Shown here piece after piece: positions 10,596 through 21,560 of a DNA stretch of 29,961 nucleotides. The stretch is from Echinostoma caproni. Its lineage: Eukaryota > Platyhelminthes > Trematoda > Plagiorchiida > Echinostomatidae. Under the pieces are notes generated by a model. That model ran no database searches. It saw only the letters and a program-made list of their open reading frames with translations, and had not been told where the DNA came from. Made by a program: the position numbers and the translations under genes. Position 1 is the first letter of the stretch, and each line of letters begins with the position of its first letter. The DNA lies in the NCBI GenBank assembly GCA_900618425.1, contig UZAN01045339.1, positions 2,918 through 32,878 on the forward strand. The letters are read 5' to 3'.

Positions 10596-13370
10596 CACCA
10601 AGAGTTATGGTTGAATGTCAACCCCCGTGTATCTACTCATTGTTCTTGTAACCCGATTCTATGTGAATTCTCTATCTGCTCTCTAATTCTGCTCTCAATC
10701 TGGTCATCTTCATTCTTCTTTTCCATCCAAACGCGTGGCCAAAAGGCAGCAATCGCAACGGATGCACAACTGGGTATAGTTAACGATTGTAAAAACTGAA
10801 ACTGATTTTCTTGTAACATACCCTTTACTTGAAAATTCTATGTGAAAATTCCGTGCCAAAGTTCTTTTTAATAAATGTGCTATTTTCATCATTCCCTGGG
10901 AAGAATTAGATTTCATGATCGCAGATAGACGAATTGAATCAGACTACAAGTTTGTGTACAAAATAATTTTGGACAGTACCAACACCGCGAATGTAAAAAA
11001 TGTACTTTGCCACTCCTCCAGAAGAACACTTTATGCGCTAGTGCATCTATTACCTCCTCTATTAGCCGTTATAACCACTTCACTTTTTTGTCTACAGTCC
11101 CTGAGATAGGGATTAAGTAGAGGCTATTGACTAAACTACATTCTAATAGTAATGTATTAGTTTTGCTTCCCTTTCAGTTTGTGTCGTAAAGGCATTAATA
11201 CATGCTTTTACGCCCTCTCCCGTCTCTGTGAGCATGACTTCAAATCCGTTTGCAGAATTTGGGTGAAGGTTTGCTTGAAATATGGAAAACTGGCGCATAT
11301 TTTACGACCGGCAAACCGTAGGTTGTAATTGTTTTGATTACTACAACCTGACTAAGGAACAATCTTCATGAGCTGGTGAACTTGTTAGCTGAACGCCTTA
11401 TTCTCAGCAGTATCCTACACTAGATGCATCAAGTAATGGACACTGTTTTCCGGTAAAGTGTATGCGGTTTTCCTATTGATTAGAGAAATCAGTTGGATGT
11501 AATCCTGTAATCAGTCAACGTGACCTGTGAACTATTGTGCCTCCACAAAAAATAATAATAATACGTGAACGGACAGTGACCTGTCCCATTTTCGTTGTTT
11601 TCGGTTAGCGCACTCGCCTTTTTTCGACCAGATCTCTCTCCCAACTGCCTCCAAGGAATCATTATTATCTCCCTATTTCAGTGGAACTACCTGCAAAACA
11701 ATGAGTTCCCATAGTCACGTGGCCAAAGTCCCTTGCATATGACCTCAGTTTTGGGCAGTTTAAAGTGCATTTTTGTGTGTGATAAGCTGTACCGTTTGGA
11801 CTGGATAGCACGCAACCGTTCGGGATTGACATAACATTCTCTTATGAGCTGAGTACAGACTAACGAGTATATGTTCAAAGAATTGTGACTTACTTGGTTT
11901 CCAAGTTCACGTGACCCTGTATCTGATCTAATGTAGTTAATCGAAATTAAATAGACAGAACACCACACCAGTAGATTGGAAATAAGAGCATAAAGGCCGT
12001 GAGTGTTATGACAAAGGTCAGTGGCTAATATTCCACTTTATTTTTGACTCCATCCAGAACATGAGCTGAATGAATTGAGTTCAGTTAAGTTCAGTTCTTA
12101 TACTCATGAATTCATGAGTGAGTACTGCGACATCACAAATCCTACTCATTGGATCATTGTTGTATCAGGTGAGTACGATGTTATTTATGCATTGTCTCAG
12201 AATTTGTGTGCTTTCATCAACCATCCGTTTGTCTCAAAAGTAGGTCAGTGCGTTCACTTTGAGTTCGTGACTCACATAGTGAATGACACTTGAACAAAAT
12301 GTCCTATTATCAATATAATTGTTTTGGGCTGAGTTGCACGTTGGAGCTATTTATTGTTTCGAGCATAGAAGTCATTCTTGAGTACCTAGATCAAATATTC
12401 AGTAACAAATAGGCATGCCATACTGAATTTTCAAATAGCTGTGTAGCTTCTTGTTTCTAGTCCTCTCATGGCTTCTGAAGTGAAATTTTCGTATAGAATT
12501 GTGCGATTCTAACCAGTGCGGTAGGTCGCAGTGACCGATAGCTGATTGATCGAGTAATGGGTTCTGACACACAGAAAGTACCTGAGCCATTGCTAATTAA
12601 ATAATGTGTTGTTTGTTCTGGTCGCAGTATTAAATCGTACTTAGGATTGTACTATACTGGTCAGGATTCTTCCTGATTTTGCATTATTCCATGGATCTTC
12701 AATGTCCGCATCAATACCACATAAGGGACGTCCGTAAAGATTGGCAACAAAGATGGTAAAAGGTCTGTATAACAAAACATGCACCGAAGAAAACGGCAAA
12801 CATTAGGGATTTACTCTTCTCAGTACCGTCGATTACGAGGGACCCAGTTTTGACATACTGCATACAATTCAACCACCTTTTCCGTCCTGCGTTCACTTTA
12901 TCTCAAAATAATCCTCTCAGAAGACAACCATTTAAGTTGCGGACCCAGAACATTCACTTAGATTGCTGGCTAAACTAGCTTGCGGTCTGTGGGATTCTCT
13001 TCCATCCAGTGTTATGTGTGCGTCCCTACAACGGAATTATTTAGATTGCAGCTTTACAAGCATTGGAAAACTTGACATTTCAACATCGGTGTGGACCGTC
13101 GTGCATATTGTGAATATTATTAATATTATTATTACTTGTAAAGTTGTCCGAAACATTCTGTACAAATCCTATATAGAGCGTGGATAAGCATTAGCTTAGT
13201 TAAATCGCCCGTAGTGAAAAACTTTGAAATTGGATACACATTTTGGAGTACAAGAAATGATGCTTTTGAGTTGTGCCCTAAATCACTGCCAACTGAAACG
13301 TAAAATATGAACCGCATTGATTGACTAGGTACACTAGCACACGCACACCGATACCGTTTATTACGAGAGC
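10596..13370. other. No recognised gene
   Basis: About 2.8 kb of AT-rich sequence. Open frames up to 93 codons (11687-11968, minus) lack motifs. I found no second copies of this stretch within the window. Confidence 0.45.
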
Positions 13371-13420
13371 TGATTCAAGTGGCCGGATCAAAACCCTTCA
13401 ACGCGGACGGGTTCGAATCT
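13371..13420 (+). repeat. Possible decayed tRNA-like repeat head
   Basis: TGATTCAAGTGG (13371-13382) and GGTTCGAATCT (13410-13420) resemble pol III A and B boxes at a tRNA-like distance of 28 bp. The T-arm cannot form a full stem around the B box, so this is at best a decayed SINE or tRNA pseudogene. Confidence 0.3.
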
Positions 13421-14301
13421 ACTGTCAGATCCTAAATAACTTTATTCGAATAAAATGGATAATATTATTCAAAAAAGACAGGATGTCGTCATTATCAGTT
13501 TTCTACAACATAATCGTATTTTATTTGATGCTGTCGATATTTTGTTTATCCCAGCTAGATTACTAGAAAACGTAGATAGATATATTTTATCCAAGTTTTC
13601 TGTGCAATCGTCTTGGTTTTCGTTTATTACTTTTGCTCTGAGCAGTTTGCCCAGAACTTCAATTTTTAAAGAATCGTGATTCTAACATCGGTATTTTGTC
13701 TGTTTAACAAAGTCTGTGACTATGATAATCGGATGATACAAAGCTATGAAAGTTCTTACATCTTACAAAAATAACATTGAATTTATCAAAAGACGTTTGA
13801 TGTTTAGCCAAACAAGTGTGACCATCGTTATGTGTGCTTCTGTGATTTGAAAGTTGTGAATTTGATTTAGAACCAACAGAATAATGTGAACAGATGACTT
13901 TATCGCAAGAAGCATACTTTTTCTAATGGATTCTCTTCAAACATCTCGGCCATCATAACGTATTGAGTTATACGGATGGCAATATATGACACTGCAGATA
14001 AAATAGACAAGCCTAAAATAACTATAAAATGCCCTAAAATCTCCAAGATTTCTTGCCTAATTAGTAGAATAATGCGAGAGATCATGTGTAAATACCCTTG
14101 TATGAACACACAATACATCTCTTGATTGATTAGACAAGTGAGAAACAGCTGGGATGGGGCAAACGTTTCAGACAGGTGAAAAAATCCAAACATTAAGCTA
14201 CATTCGCTCTGTTCCAAAACCATAGCGTTTCATAATGTATGCTTTTGTTTTCCATTCCCTCTACCGTTCGGTTGTTTTGTACCGCACCGAATTCACGTGA
14301 T

Positions 14302-14338
14302 CACACACACGCACACACACACACACACATACACACAC
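14302..14338 (+). repeat. (CA)n microsatellite
   Basis: CACACACACGCACACACACA continuing to ACATACACACAC. Interruptions by G and T suggest an aged array. A second short CA tract lies at about 14505-14517. Confidence 0.95.
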
Positions 14339-14804
14339 CGAGAAAATGCTTTCCTCAGCATTCCTCCAGACGCAAATCCGGGAAAGATAAGGAATAAAAA
14401 CAAACCGGAGAACATGATTCATCTGTTAGACGGTTGTTCGGTCATATGCTCGTCGGTTTTTGCATCAACAAAATTCGTATACTGTTCACAGTGTCAATGC
14501 GCGCGCACACACACACACTTCACATATGAAGGTTTCCCCATCCAATCAAAGTGCAACTCTGCTCAAGAGTAATTCAGCAATTCACTTTCGGATGAAATCC
14601 GACAGGTTGAACCAAGTTCAGTAGTGCCGGGACACTGCAACTCTGATCTTAGCCTCCAGTGACGCTGTCCACAAGAGAAATTGGCCAAATCATTAGATTT
14701 TTTGTATGAAACCAGCTCTGTTTATCAACGTGGCACATGTCATGAAATAATGCCTGACGTTTGGTGACCTAATTCGAATGTAAAAATGTCAGTGCTATCG
14801 GTGT

Positions 14805-14883
14805 AGCCTCGTAGCGCAGCTGGTAGAGAGTGCGCGGCGTAAGCGGGGTCCATGCGTGGGTTCGAATCCCACCGAGATTTTTT
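14805..14883 (+). pseudogene. tRNA-like unit with pol III terminator (tRNA pseudogene or SINE head)
   Basis: TAGCGCAGCTGG is a perfect A box, and the B-box arm GTGGG-TTCGAAT-CCCAC (14856-14872) is a perfect T stem and loop. The acceptor strands AGCCTCG and CGAGATT pair at six of seven positions, allowing one G-U. A run of six T bases (14878-14883) begins within the 3' acceptor strand and continues past it, a pol III stop. The anticodon arm does not fold into a 5-bp stem, so no anticodon is assigned and a functional tRNA is unlikely. GCCTCGTAGCGCAG resembles the start of elongator tRNA-Met genes, which hints at its origin. Confidence 0.6.
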
Positions 14884-15124
14884 ACCTACAGGAGTATCGC
14901 ACGTTATACGGAAATACTGAAGCTGTACGAGATAGGTCAAAGGATTTGATGATAGGGACACATCATTTAAATCTTCGCCAGTTGAAATGTGTTGCAGCAT
15001 GCAACCCCCACACTTTCTTATTACTTAACCAAGCTTCGCAACACCAACATTTGTAGAAAATAATTCTTTTCAACATCCGTTGATTTCAGAATATTCCGAT
15101 ACTTTTTGATCTGACTAGCCTGCT

Positions 15125-15185
15125 GCGGCGTGACTAAATTTTTTGCGTCCAGGCTGAATGATTGTGGGTTTTGGCTAATGCTTGA
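15125..15185 (+). repeat. 21-bp minisatellite, array 1 (three units)
   Basis: Three units of 20, 20 and 21 bp: 15125-15144, 15145-15164, 15165-15185. The last is TGGGTTTTGGCTAATGCTTGA followed by TGGGAAAGGGGTAGG. Units and right flank match array 2 at 15533-15616. Confidence 0.7.
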
Positions 15186-15532
15186 TGGGAAAGGGGTAGG
15201 AGTCACCATGCAGATCAATCTACGGTGGTCCTCTCATTTGCTAACTATTGTTGGTAGACTAGGTCGCTTATCCCTGTCGAGACAAGCAGGCTACAACAAT
15301 TGAGAGTGAAGCACTCGACTAGGTGCTTTTGCTTCTCTGTACATTTTTTACTGTCATACTCTACTGTTTTCCGTTATTTTCCCTGGCCTACCACAGTTTG
15401 TTTTTTCATTTTCCTTCGCTGCGGTTCGGCAACTATCAGTCACGTTTCTCTTATTCCCATAACACTAATCAAACAACTGTAATTTTCATACAAATTTATG
15501 TGAGAATGTTGCCCATAAGATTATCAACGACC

Positions 15533-15616
15533 CCAGTCACGGCTGAAGCTTTTCGGGTTTTGGTTAAAGAATTACGGGTCGAGGCTAAAGGATTGCGGGT
15601 TTTGACTAAAGCTTGA
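15533..15616 (+). repeat. 21-bp minisatellite, array 2 (four units)
   Basis: Four consecutive 21-bp units at 15533, 15554, 15575 and 15596, of the form CGGGT-TTGG-TAAAG--TT. In the open frame 15323-15616 they give the seven-residue periodicity AFRVLVK / ELRVEAK / GLRVLTK. There is no other sign that the frame is a gene. The flank TGGGAGAAGGTGTAG corresponds to the flank of array 1. Confidence 0.8.
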
Positions 15617-16297
15617 TGGGAGAAGGTGTAGTTGTTTTAAAGTTCAATGTGATACATTGTGATCGATTCAACAAAGCTTACGTTTCTCCATGCCCTCTGC
15701 GATTTTTACAGAATGTTTCGGACAACTGTATGATTACAAAGAGATAACCGTAATATGCATGATCACTCACCCATATTTCGAAATCTTAATTGTTCCAACG
15801 CTTTATCAGGCTGCGGCTTGTACGAGATGGAAGAAAATCCCATAATCCACACACTCTGACTACGGAGCAGTCTTCCAGCAATCTAGGTTACTGTTCCGGT
15901 CCTAGATTTCAGTGAATGTATTCCTGAGATGATTATTTTGAGATGCAGTCAACAAAGAATGGCAGGGTGGTTGGGTTGATGAAGTGTGTATGCGGTGTGT
16001 GTGTGCGTTCTGGTAATTGTTTCGGAAGTATTGAATGAGGATTTCAAGAGACTCTCAGACCGAGATAGACTAAATATGCATCCGAAAAAGTTGGGAACGT
16101 TCAACTGGAGCCTGGTTTGGTAAGAGAGTGGTTGCACTCGTGCAAAACTATCAGGAAATAATTCCAGGTGATATTGGTTTGAGATAGCTTAGCAAAAGGC
16201 CACATCAACAAATTTGAACAGCTTGACCGATGGTATAGACAATATGTCAATGATAAAAATCTTTTCGGAGTTCTGGTGAATAGTTCATTAGAATAAT
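15617..16297. other. No recognised gene
   Basis: About 680 bp without an open frame of interest. A TGTGTGTGCG tract lies near 15997-16006. Nothing else is supported. Confidence 0.45.
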
Positions 16298-16451
16298 CTA
16301 TATATATATATATATATATATTCAACATCGGCTTGAGATCAAGCTTGGTGCCAACGCCATAACAATATTATCAATAACAATAACGAGGGGCAGGAGGGGG
16401 TTGGGGTACAGAGTATAGGGAAAGAATGTAGCTCTCTGAATGGGGGATTAC
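16298..16451 (-). mobile_element. RTE-like LINE 3' UTR, second copy, ending in (TA)n
   Basis: Matches 9752-9905: after an AT-dinucleotide run (16299-16321 here) both have CATCGGCTTG/ACCGGCTTGT, AAGC-TGGTGCCAACGC, a CAATAACAATAA tract, GGGG-CAGGAGG, and TTGGGGTAC-GAG. In the 10 kb copy this is the 3' UTR of a minus-strand RTE-like LINE, so the coding tail of this copy should lie to the right, inside the gap that starts at 16452. Confidence 0.75.
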
Positions 16452-16740
16452 NNNNNNNNNNNNNNNNNNNNNNNNNNNNNNNNNNNNNNNNNNNNNNNNN
16501 NNNNNNNNNNNNNNNNNNNNNNNNNNNNNNNNNNNNNNNNNNNNNNNNNNNNNNNNNNNNNNNNNNNNNNNNNNNNNNNNNNNNNNNNNNNNNNNNNNNN
16601 NNNNNNNNNNNNNNNNNNNNNNNNNNNNNNNNNNNNNNNNNNNNNNNNNNNNNNNNNNNNNNNNNNNNNNNNNNNNNNNNNNNNNNNNNNNNNNNNNNNN
16701 NNNNNNNNNNNNNNNNNNNNNNNNNNNNNNNNNNNNNNNN
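16452..16740. other. Assembly gap (289 N)
   Basis: Unsequenced stretch. The 3' UTR repeat at its left edge suggests an RTE-like LINE copy caused the break. The length of N may be an estimate. Confidence 0.95.
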
Positions 16741-17127
16741 TTTCATCGTACACTTTTTGAATAAAGAGTAAGCTTTTGACCTATGACAGAAGATAGTGGG
16801 CGCTTACGGCAGTTTGTGGAAGAAAATATTAACATGGTCAGTTGCGACTTTGACCAATAAAACATATCCTCTGGTAGGTGTTGAACAGAGAGGCCTATCA
16901 TAGCGAAAGAAAGTAAAGGTTGGGTTGATCCATAACTAAATTCGTGAACATTAAAAATTAAACTGTCCTCAACAAAGGAGACAATAAAAGGAATAAATGC
17001 ATCACTCGCGAAACCGTGTATGTTGCCAAGCCAATCGTCAATGAAATTGGTTCAGTCGCGTCTCCTGTATGCTTATCATACACGTGTAATGTGCACGAGG
17101 AGATCAATGAGGTCAACCGTTTCTCAG
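16741..17127. other. No recognised gene
   Basis: Sequence between the gap and the candidate exon. The open frame 17020-17274 passes through the candidate exon, but nothing before 17128 resembles a known domain. Confidence 0.4.
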
Positions 17128-17190
17128 AACAAAGAACGATTGTTTAAACTAACCAATGGATGGGCAATCGTCCTCACAGGAGGTATATGT
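17128..17190 (+). CDS. Candidate upstream exon of the P4-ATPase (uncertain)
   Basis: Sixty-three bases between a good acceptor (CCGTTTCTCAG) and donor (TGT|GTAAGA), phase 0 at both ends, reading NKERLFKLTNGWAIVLTGGI plus C. WAIVLTG fits the A-L-V-I-(D/T)-G step that precedes the CCR-(S/T)PLQK motif in P4-ATPases, and the next exon (21763) starts in phase 0 with the right following residues. Joining them leaves the linker about five residues shorter than in typical family members, so the donor may be elsewhere. The implied intron of 4.6 kb would hold the LINE at 17890-20350. The match is short and may be chance. Confidence 0.3.
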
Positions 17191-17889
17191 GTAAGAGCGG
17201 TCTCCCAGCCCGAAAAATTGTCTCCTGCTCCAGTCAGAAAATTTAGTTTGGATGGACTATCGAGAGTTGGATAACGTGAAACAAGAATGGTTAACATTTA
17301 TTCATTGTAATAATTTCCTGATTTTCGAACGGAAACGAAAGTCTAACGAAAACGAAAATCTAACTTCAAATGCGATAGTGAACACCAATCTAGCGCAACC
17401 AATCGAAGGTCACGCAGGAAGAACAGAAATTGGCCAGCGTTTACCGATTTTCACAATCTGACATTTTGTTGGGGTTGGAATTCTACCAAAAGTAGTCCAT
17501 CTTTGACTTGACCTAAGAGTGTGAATACCCTGGTTGGAATAGTTCCCATTAAATAATTTGGCCGAGAAAATTTAGGATCGATCTATGTCGTGGTTAGGGA
17601 TATCAGATGATATTACCATTTATCGGACTTAGTGGGGCTCATACACCCATTCAGTTACCTTGCAAATTTTGTTCAATTATGTGCCGCACTTTTACGCAGG
17701 CACTGCTGACAGCTTCTAATTCTTCAAGTGAAGCAAACCAATCGCATGCTACCAGGAACCCACCAAAGTGATTGGTTCTTCTGCCGTTACATTTCATCGA
17801 TTGGGCCGGGTCTTCTCGCGCGCCCTTCCGTTGGCTACGCTACGTTTTGTGTGGTCGTCGTCTCACTGGATTTTATGGTTATCTCGATG

Positions 17890-20350
17890 TCAAACATGTT
17901 CCGCACCCACACCTACTCTCGTCAGGATGTACTTAGATTGAAATCTGTTAATTTTTTGCCTCATACAACCAATATGCTCGGAGATCTGGCAATCATGCTT
18001 GGATCAAGAAGCGCAAGCGTGCTGGATGGCAGTGTGCGCTTAATAGCACCCCTTCTGCCAAGATGACCGTGCCGTCATTGGTCAGAACCAACGTTCGCTC
18101 TCTCTTTGCAAAGATCTCGGATTTAAGTTCCTCAATGAACACGCGCATTCATTCCAACACATGTGTCGCATGCATACAAGAAACCTGGTTAACTCAAACG
18201 TTGAGGATGCTCTCGTGCAGATAGGTGGCTTCGACTATCACTGGCAGGGTAGACAACAAAGCACGAAGAAAACTGGATGCGGTTTGACAACGTACATCAA
18301 CACTTCTTGGNTGGTGTGGCCAGTCTGAAGTGGTTTTCAGCTATTCTGAAAAATCCATTGACGGTTTATCCGTTCGTTGTCATCCCAGATTTTTTTCGGT
18401 GTAAAAGTACAATAATTACTTAGGTGTATATACCTCTTTCGTGCTCCCAATCAGATGTCTTCTTTCTTTGATCACTGCATCTCGTTTTTGATTCCAATAT
18501 TAGATGAAAATCTTCATTTGGCTGTTGGTGACTTTAACCATGCAAACACTTTCCCTCTGTTTTCTTTTGGTTTGTCTGATTTGTCTCGTTCTCCTACCAG
18601 AGGCAGCTCTATACTTAATCGGGTAATCATAAATCATCCCACTCTGTTTTCTCTCAAACTAATGGCCTCAATCGCTACCAGTGATCATTGTCTTCTCCTC
18701 TTAAAACCAAAGATATATTCCCGCTCTGTATATCCAACATTCATACGATCAAACAAGATAAGGTTCCATCTCATTAACTTTTCATCAACCCGCATTTCTC
18801 TTCTCTGTCGTTCCATAACGGTTGCCCAATCTTGGTTTGCTTCTTGTTCTTCACTTCTTAACTGTGTCAGTCTTTTCACCGAAACGAGGAAATCAATTTT
18901 CCATTTTTGCTGTGCCATGGAAACGCTGTTTTTTTGCAACGGCCAAATTGCATCTCATCGATTGAACTCACTACAAAGGCAAAAGGAACGATCCTATAAA
19001 TNCTGCTGTAAAGTACTATTCTAACTTAATTAAGGCTGAGATAACACGTTTAGACAAGACGTTCGCTTCCCAAATCCTGCAAACGAAAAACACAAGGCTT
19101 TTGTGTCAAAGAATTCGTCTTCTCTGCGGACAAAAAGAAAAACGTGCACAGTGATGTTGATGTAAATAGTCTCAACCCTGCATTGCTTTATCCGTCTAAT
19201 GATAACCAGATACTCTCTTTCCCATGTGAGGTTTCTGATTTTGATCTGTTCCCTTTTTCTAATGATGAAATTTCTAAGCTTCTACATTCCTTCACACCAT
19301 CGTCATCTGTGGGCCATGATGGTCTTCGTCAAGCGTTTCTCAAGTTTCGTGTAGCCCCCCTAACTAGTATGATGACATCCCGCACCAACGAGTCTCTTTC
19401 AGCACAGATGATCCCCGATTCCTGGCGATCAGTGATCATAATACCTGTTCCAAAGTCCTCATCCTCAACCGTTCTTGCAAAACGTTTTCGTCTCATCGCA
19501 TTGACGTCTGTAGTTCTATAGTTGACTGAGAAACCCATCCTGAGTCGCTTACAGTCACTTGTCACCATTCCCGATGATACTCTTCAGTTCTCGTATAAAC
19601 CTAACAGATCCTCTTTGGATGCTCTGTCTACTCTGATCCATTTTACAAGCAAGTCATTACACAGCTCTGCCCAATCTGTTCGTTGTTTTTTTTCAATTAT
19701 TCCTCTATTTTGATTCTGTATACCGGTCATTTCTCCTTTTTAAGCTTGAATCTTTTGACACTCCGAGACAGATGCTTTCGTGGCTTTCTGATTATGTCAC
19801 TGAAAGAACCTAGTGCACAAAACTGGACATAAATACCTCAAGTCCTTTAGTCAATAATTCTGGTGTGCTTCATGGTGCTGTCTTCTCTTCGTATCTTTTC
19901 TCTGCTTTCATTAGTGATCTTTCAGTTGCACGCTCATATTCAAAGGTATGCTGATGATGTCGCTTTATGTCAGACCATTTCTTCTTCTTCGGAATTTTCC
20001 TCCTCTACTGAAAATCTGTCCCGAATCGAACAGTTTCAAACCAGTCTGGCCTTAATCTTAACACATCCAAGTGCTTGCAGTGTATTTTTAGTTCTTCCTG
20101 TTCTGCATTCCCGTCAGATTCTGTAACCTTTAATAATAACCTTTTGTCTAGAGTGACCTCAGCCAAACATCTGGGTGTTACTATCGATAATAAACTTCGG
20201 TAGTCGATACAAATTCAGAACTGTATGGGAGAACTTCGGCGCCTCTTCTTTCCGCTCCGAAAGCTCAGAAAACTTCGCACTCCCTAACAAACCTTATTCT
20301 CTTCTTTTGTTAAACAATGCGGTCTCCCTAGTTTACTTTACTGCTTCCCT
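17890..20350 (+). mobile_element. CR1/Jockey-type LINE, nearly full coding span, decayed
   Basis: The plus strand carries the expected order of modules. An N-terminal THTYSRQDVLRLKS motif near 17910 lies in a frame ending at 18066. The endonuclease begins with RTNVRSLFAKISDL and CIQETWL (18087-18190), continues in another frame with IGGFDYHWQGRQQSTKKTGC, and later gives LAVGDFNHAN (about 18510) and ATSDHCLLL (about 18675). The RT follows: SVGHDGLRQAFLKF, IPDSWRSVIIIPVPK and RFRLIALTSV (19300-19515), a stop at 19519, QFSYKPNRSSLDAL, SVYRSFLLFKLESF, NNSGVLHGAVFSSYLFSAFI, YADDVALC (about 19950), AKHLGVTIDNKL and RRLFFPLRKLRKL (20155-20275). Many frameshifts and stops make it inactive. It ends abruptly at the GGT run at 20354. 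Ambiguous bases occur at 18311 and 19002. Confidence 0.9.
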
Positions 20351-20353
20351 GTA

Positions 20354-20480
20354 GTGGTGGTGGTGGTGGTGGTGGTGGTGTGATAATTTGGTTACGCTAC
20401 CACCGCCAGCACCGTTCGAACTGCAGATCAAGTCAATTCAAGCTTACCTTGACTTGACTCAACTTGACTTGACACTTCGC
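20354..20480 (+). repeat. (GGT)n tract with adjoining dispersed repeat, copy 1
   Basis: About nine GTG/GGT units (20354-20380), then GTGATAATTTGGTTACGCTACCACC and a segment rich in CTTGACTTGA. The same order (GG-rich, GATGATTTGGTGACGTTACCACC) occurs at 21452-21560. The insertion interrupts the end of the CR1/Jockey-type LINE. Confidence 0.6.
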
Positions 20481-20599
20481 TTTTCCGTCTTCCGGACTTT
20501 TTCCCTTATGGTCATCAGGATTGTTTTTATTTATCCTTTGAAATCGGGTCTTTTTCTCTGTTTGATTCAAGTGACAGACAAAAAACGATTAAGTATAAT

Positions 20600-21052
20600 A
20601 TTCATTTTTGACTTTGATACCTCTTGGTAATTCACAAAGCATTAGGTAATCCAAATCTACCCGAGGCATTGAGAAGACGCACAAACGCCACTGTTTACGA
20701 CACCCGGCCATATCACTCAATGTCTCTAACCCTCGGTTACGATCATCCCAACGTCCCCAGCCAGGGAGCCTAACGGGACCTATGTGACCCAGACTCCTGG
20801 TTAAGGTTTTCATACTCTCATGCCAGGTCCTAGCTTGAAAACCCTTGGCTTTCCATTTCGCCTGTTCGCCAAGCTTGGCATCATCAGTGCGCAAGCACTG
20901 ATGATTCGATCAATTAACTCGTCGGTCGGCTCAGATGTGACACAATAAGATGGATAGAAAGGAACAAGAATCAATGGTGAAGTAAGAAAATGTACTAATG
21001 GAAAGAGAATAAACTGGGTACGAGGAGGACAATAGTAGTAGGAGGTCAACAC
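20600..21052 (-). mobile_element. RTE-like LINE C-terminal tail, 5'-truncated
   Basis: The minus strand reads ELIDRIISACALMMPSLANR and FKLGPGMRV in one frame. It then shifts to FQARTWHESMKTLTRSLGHI, GPVRLPGWGRWDDRN and RGLETLSDMAG, the same tail as at 10039-10390 in a different subfamily. Fragments at 1905-2010 (minus) and 10470-10595 (plus) belong to this subfamily. A frameshift near 20830 and the missing RT core show that it is dead. Confidence 0.75.
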
Positions 21053-21451
21053 GGATTCAACATGAACTTGGTTGCTAACCTTCCCTCTTCCTGAGTGAAC
21101 AACTAAATAGTATTCGATTGTTACGTTTGCTGTCCCTCAGTTAAAAGGCTGATTCCTTGAAACCGGTCATTTGAAATTCTGAATTAGCACTTCTTGGGTA
21201 CTGGCTGAATAAATACCCCCACGCGTTTAAAATCGCTTCTGTATGGATACATCTTTTCATCTACCAAAATCTTCAGTTATTTAATTTGATTGGATAGTAC
21301 AATTATTATACTAATTATATCCTCTTTGTTGTATTTTTTATTTCTTTTCATTTTATTTCCATTTTATTGATTATACAAAGATACAATTTTCAATGAGCGG
21401 GAAGCGGCTAATTAAAGGTTTACCATTAAACACGCTGGGGAAAGTCAGACA
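21053..21451. other. No recognised gene; AT-rich spacer
   Basis: T-rich sequence around 21300-21380 (TTTTTTATTTCTTTTCATTTT) and no motif-bearing frame. It lies in the presumed intron upstream of the first certain flippase exon. Confidence 0.45.
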
Positions 21452-21560
21452 GTGGAGGTGGGATGATTTGGTGACGTTACCACCGGGTCACCACCACCGA
21501 AGTTCTTCAAACATCAAATGGACAAGTGAACTTACTAACTTTGAGTTAAATTGACTTCTT
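21452..21560 (+). repeat. Dispersed repeat, copy 2
   Basis: GTGGAGGTGGGATGATTTGG followed by TGACGTTACCACCGG corresponds to 20374-20405. The following TTGAGTTAAATTGACTTC loosely corresponds to the CTTGACTTGA part of copy 1. This copy lacks the expanded GGT array. Confidence 0.5.

Noticed and set aside
13900..14223. Whole 107-codon minus-strand frame as a gene
   Set aside because: Outside the 46-codon segment noted in the findings it shows no pattern, and no family is recognised.
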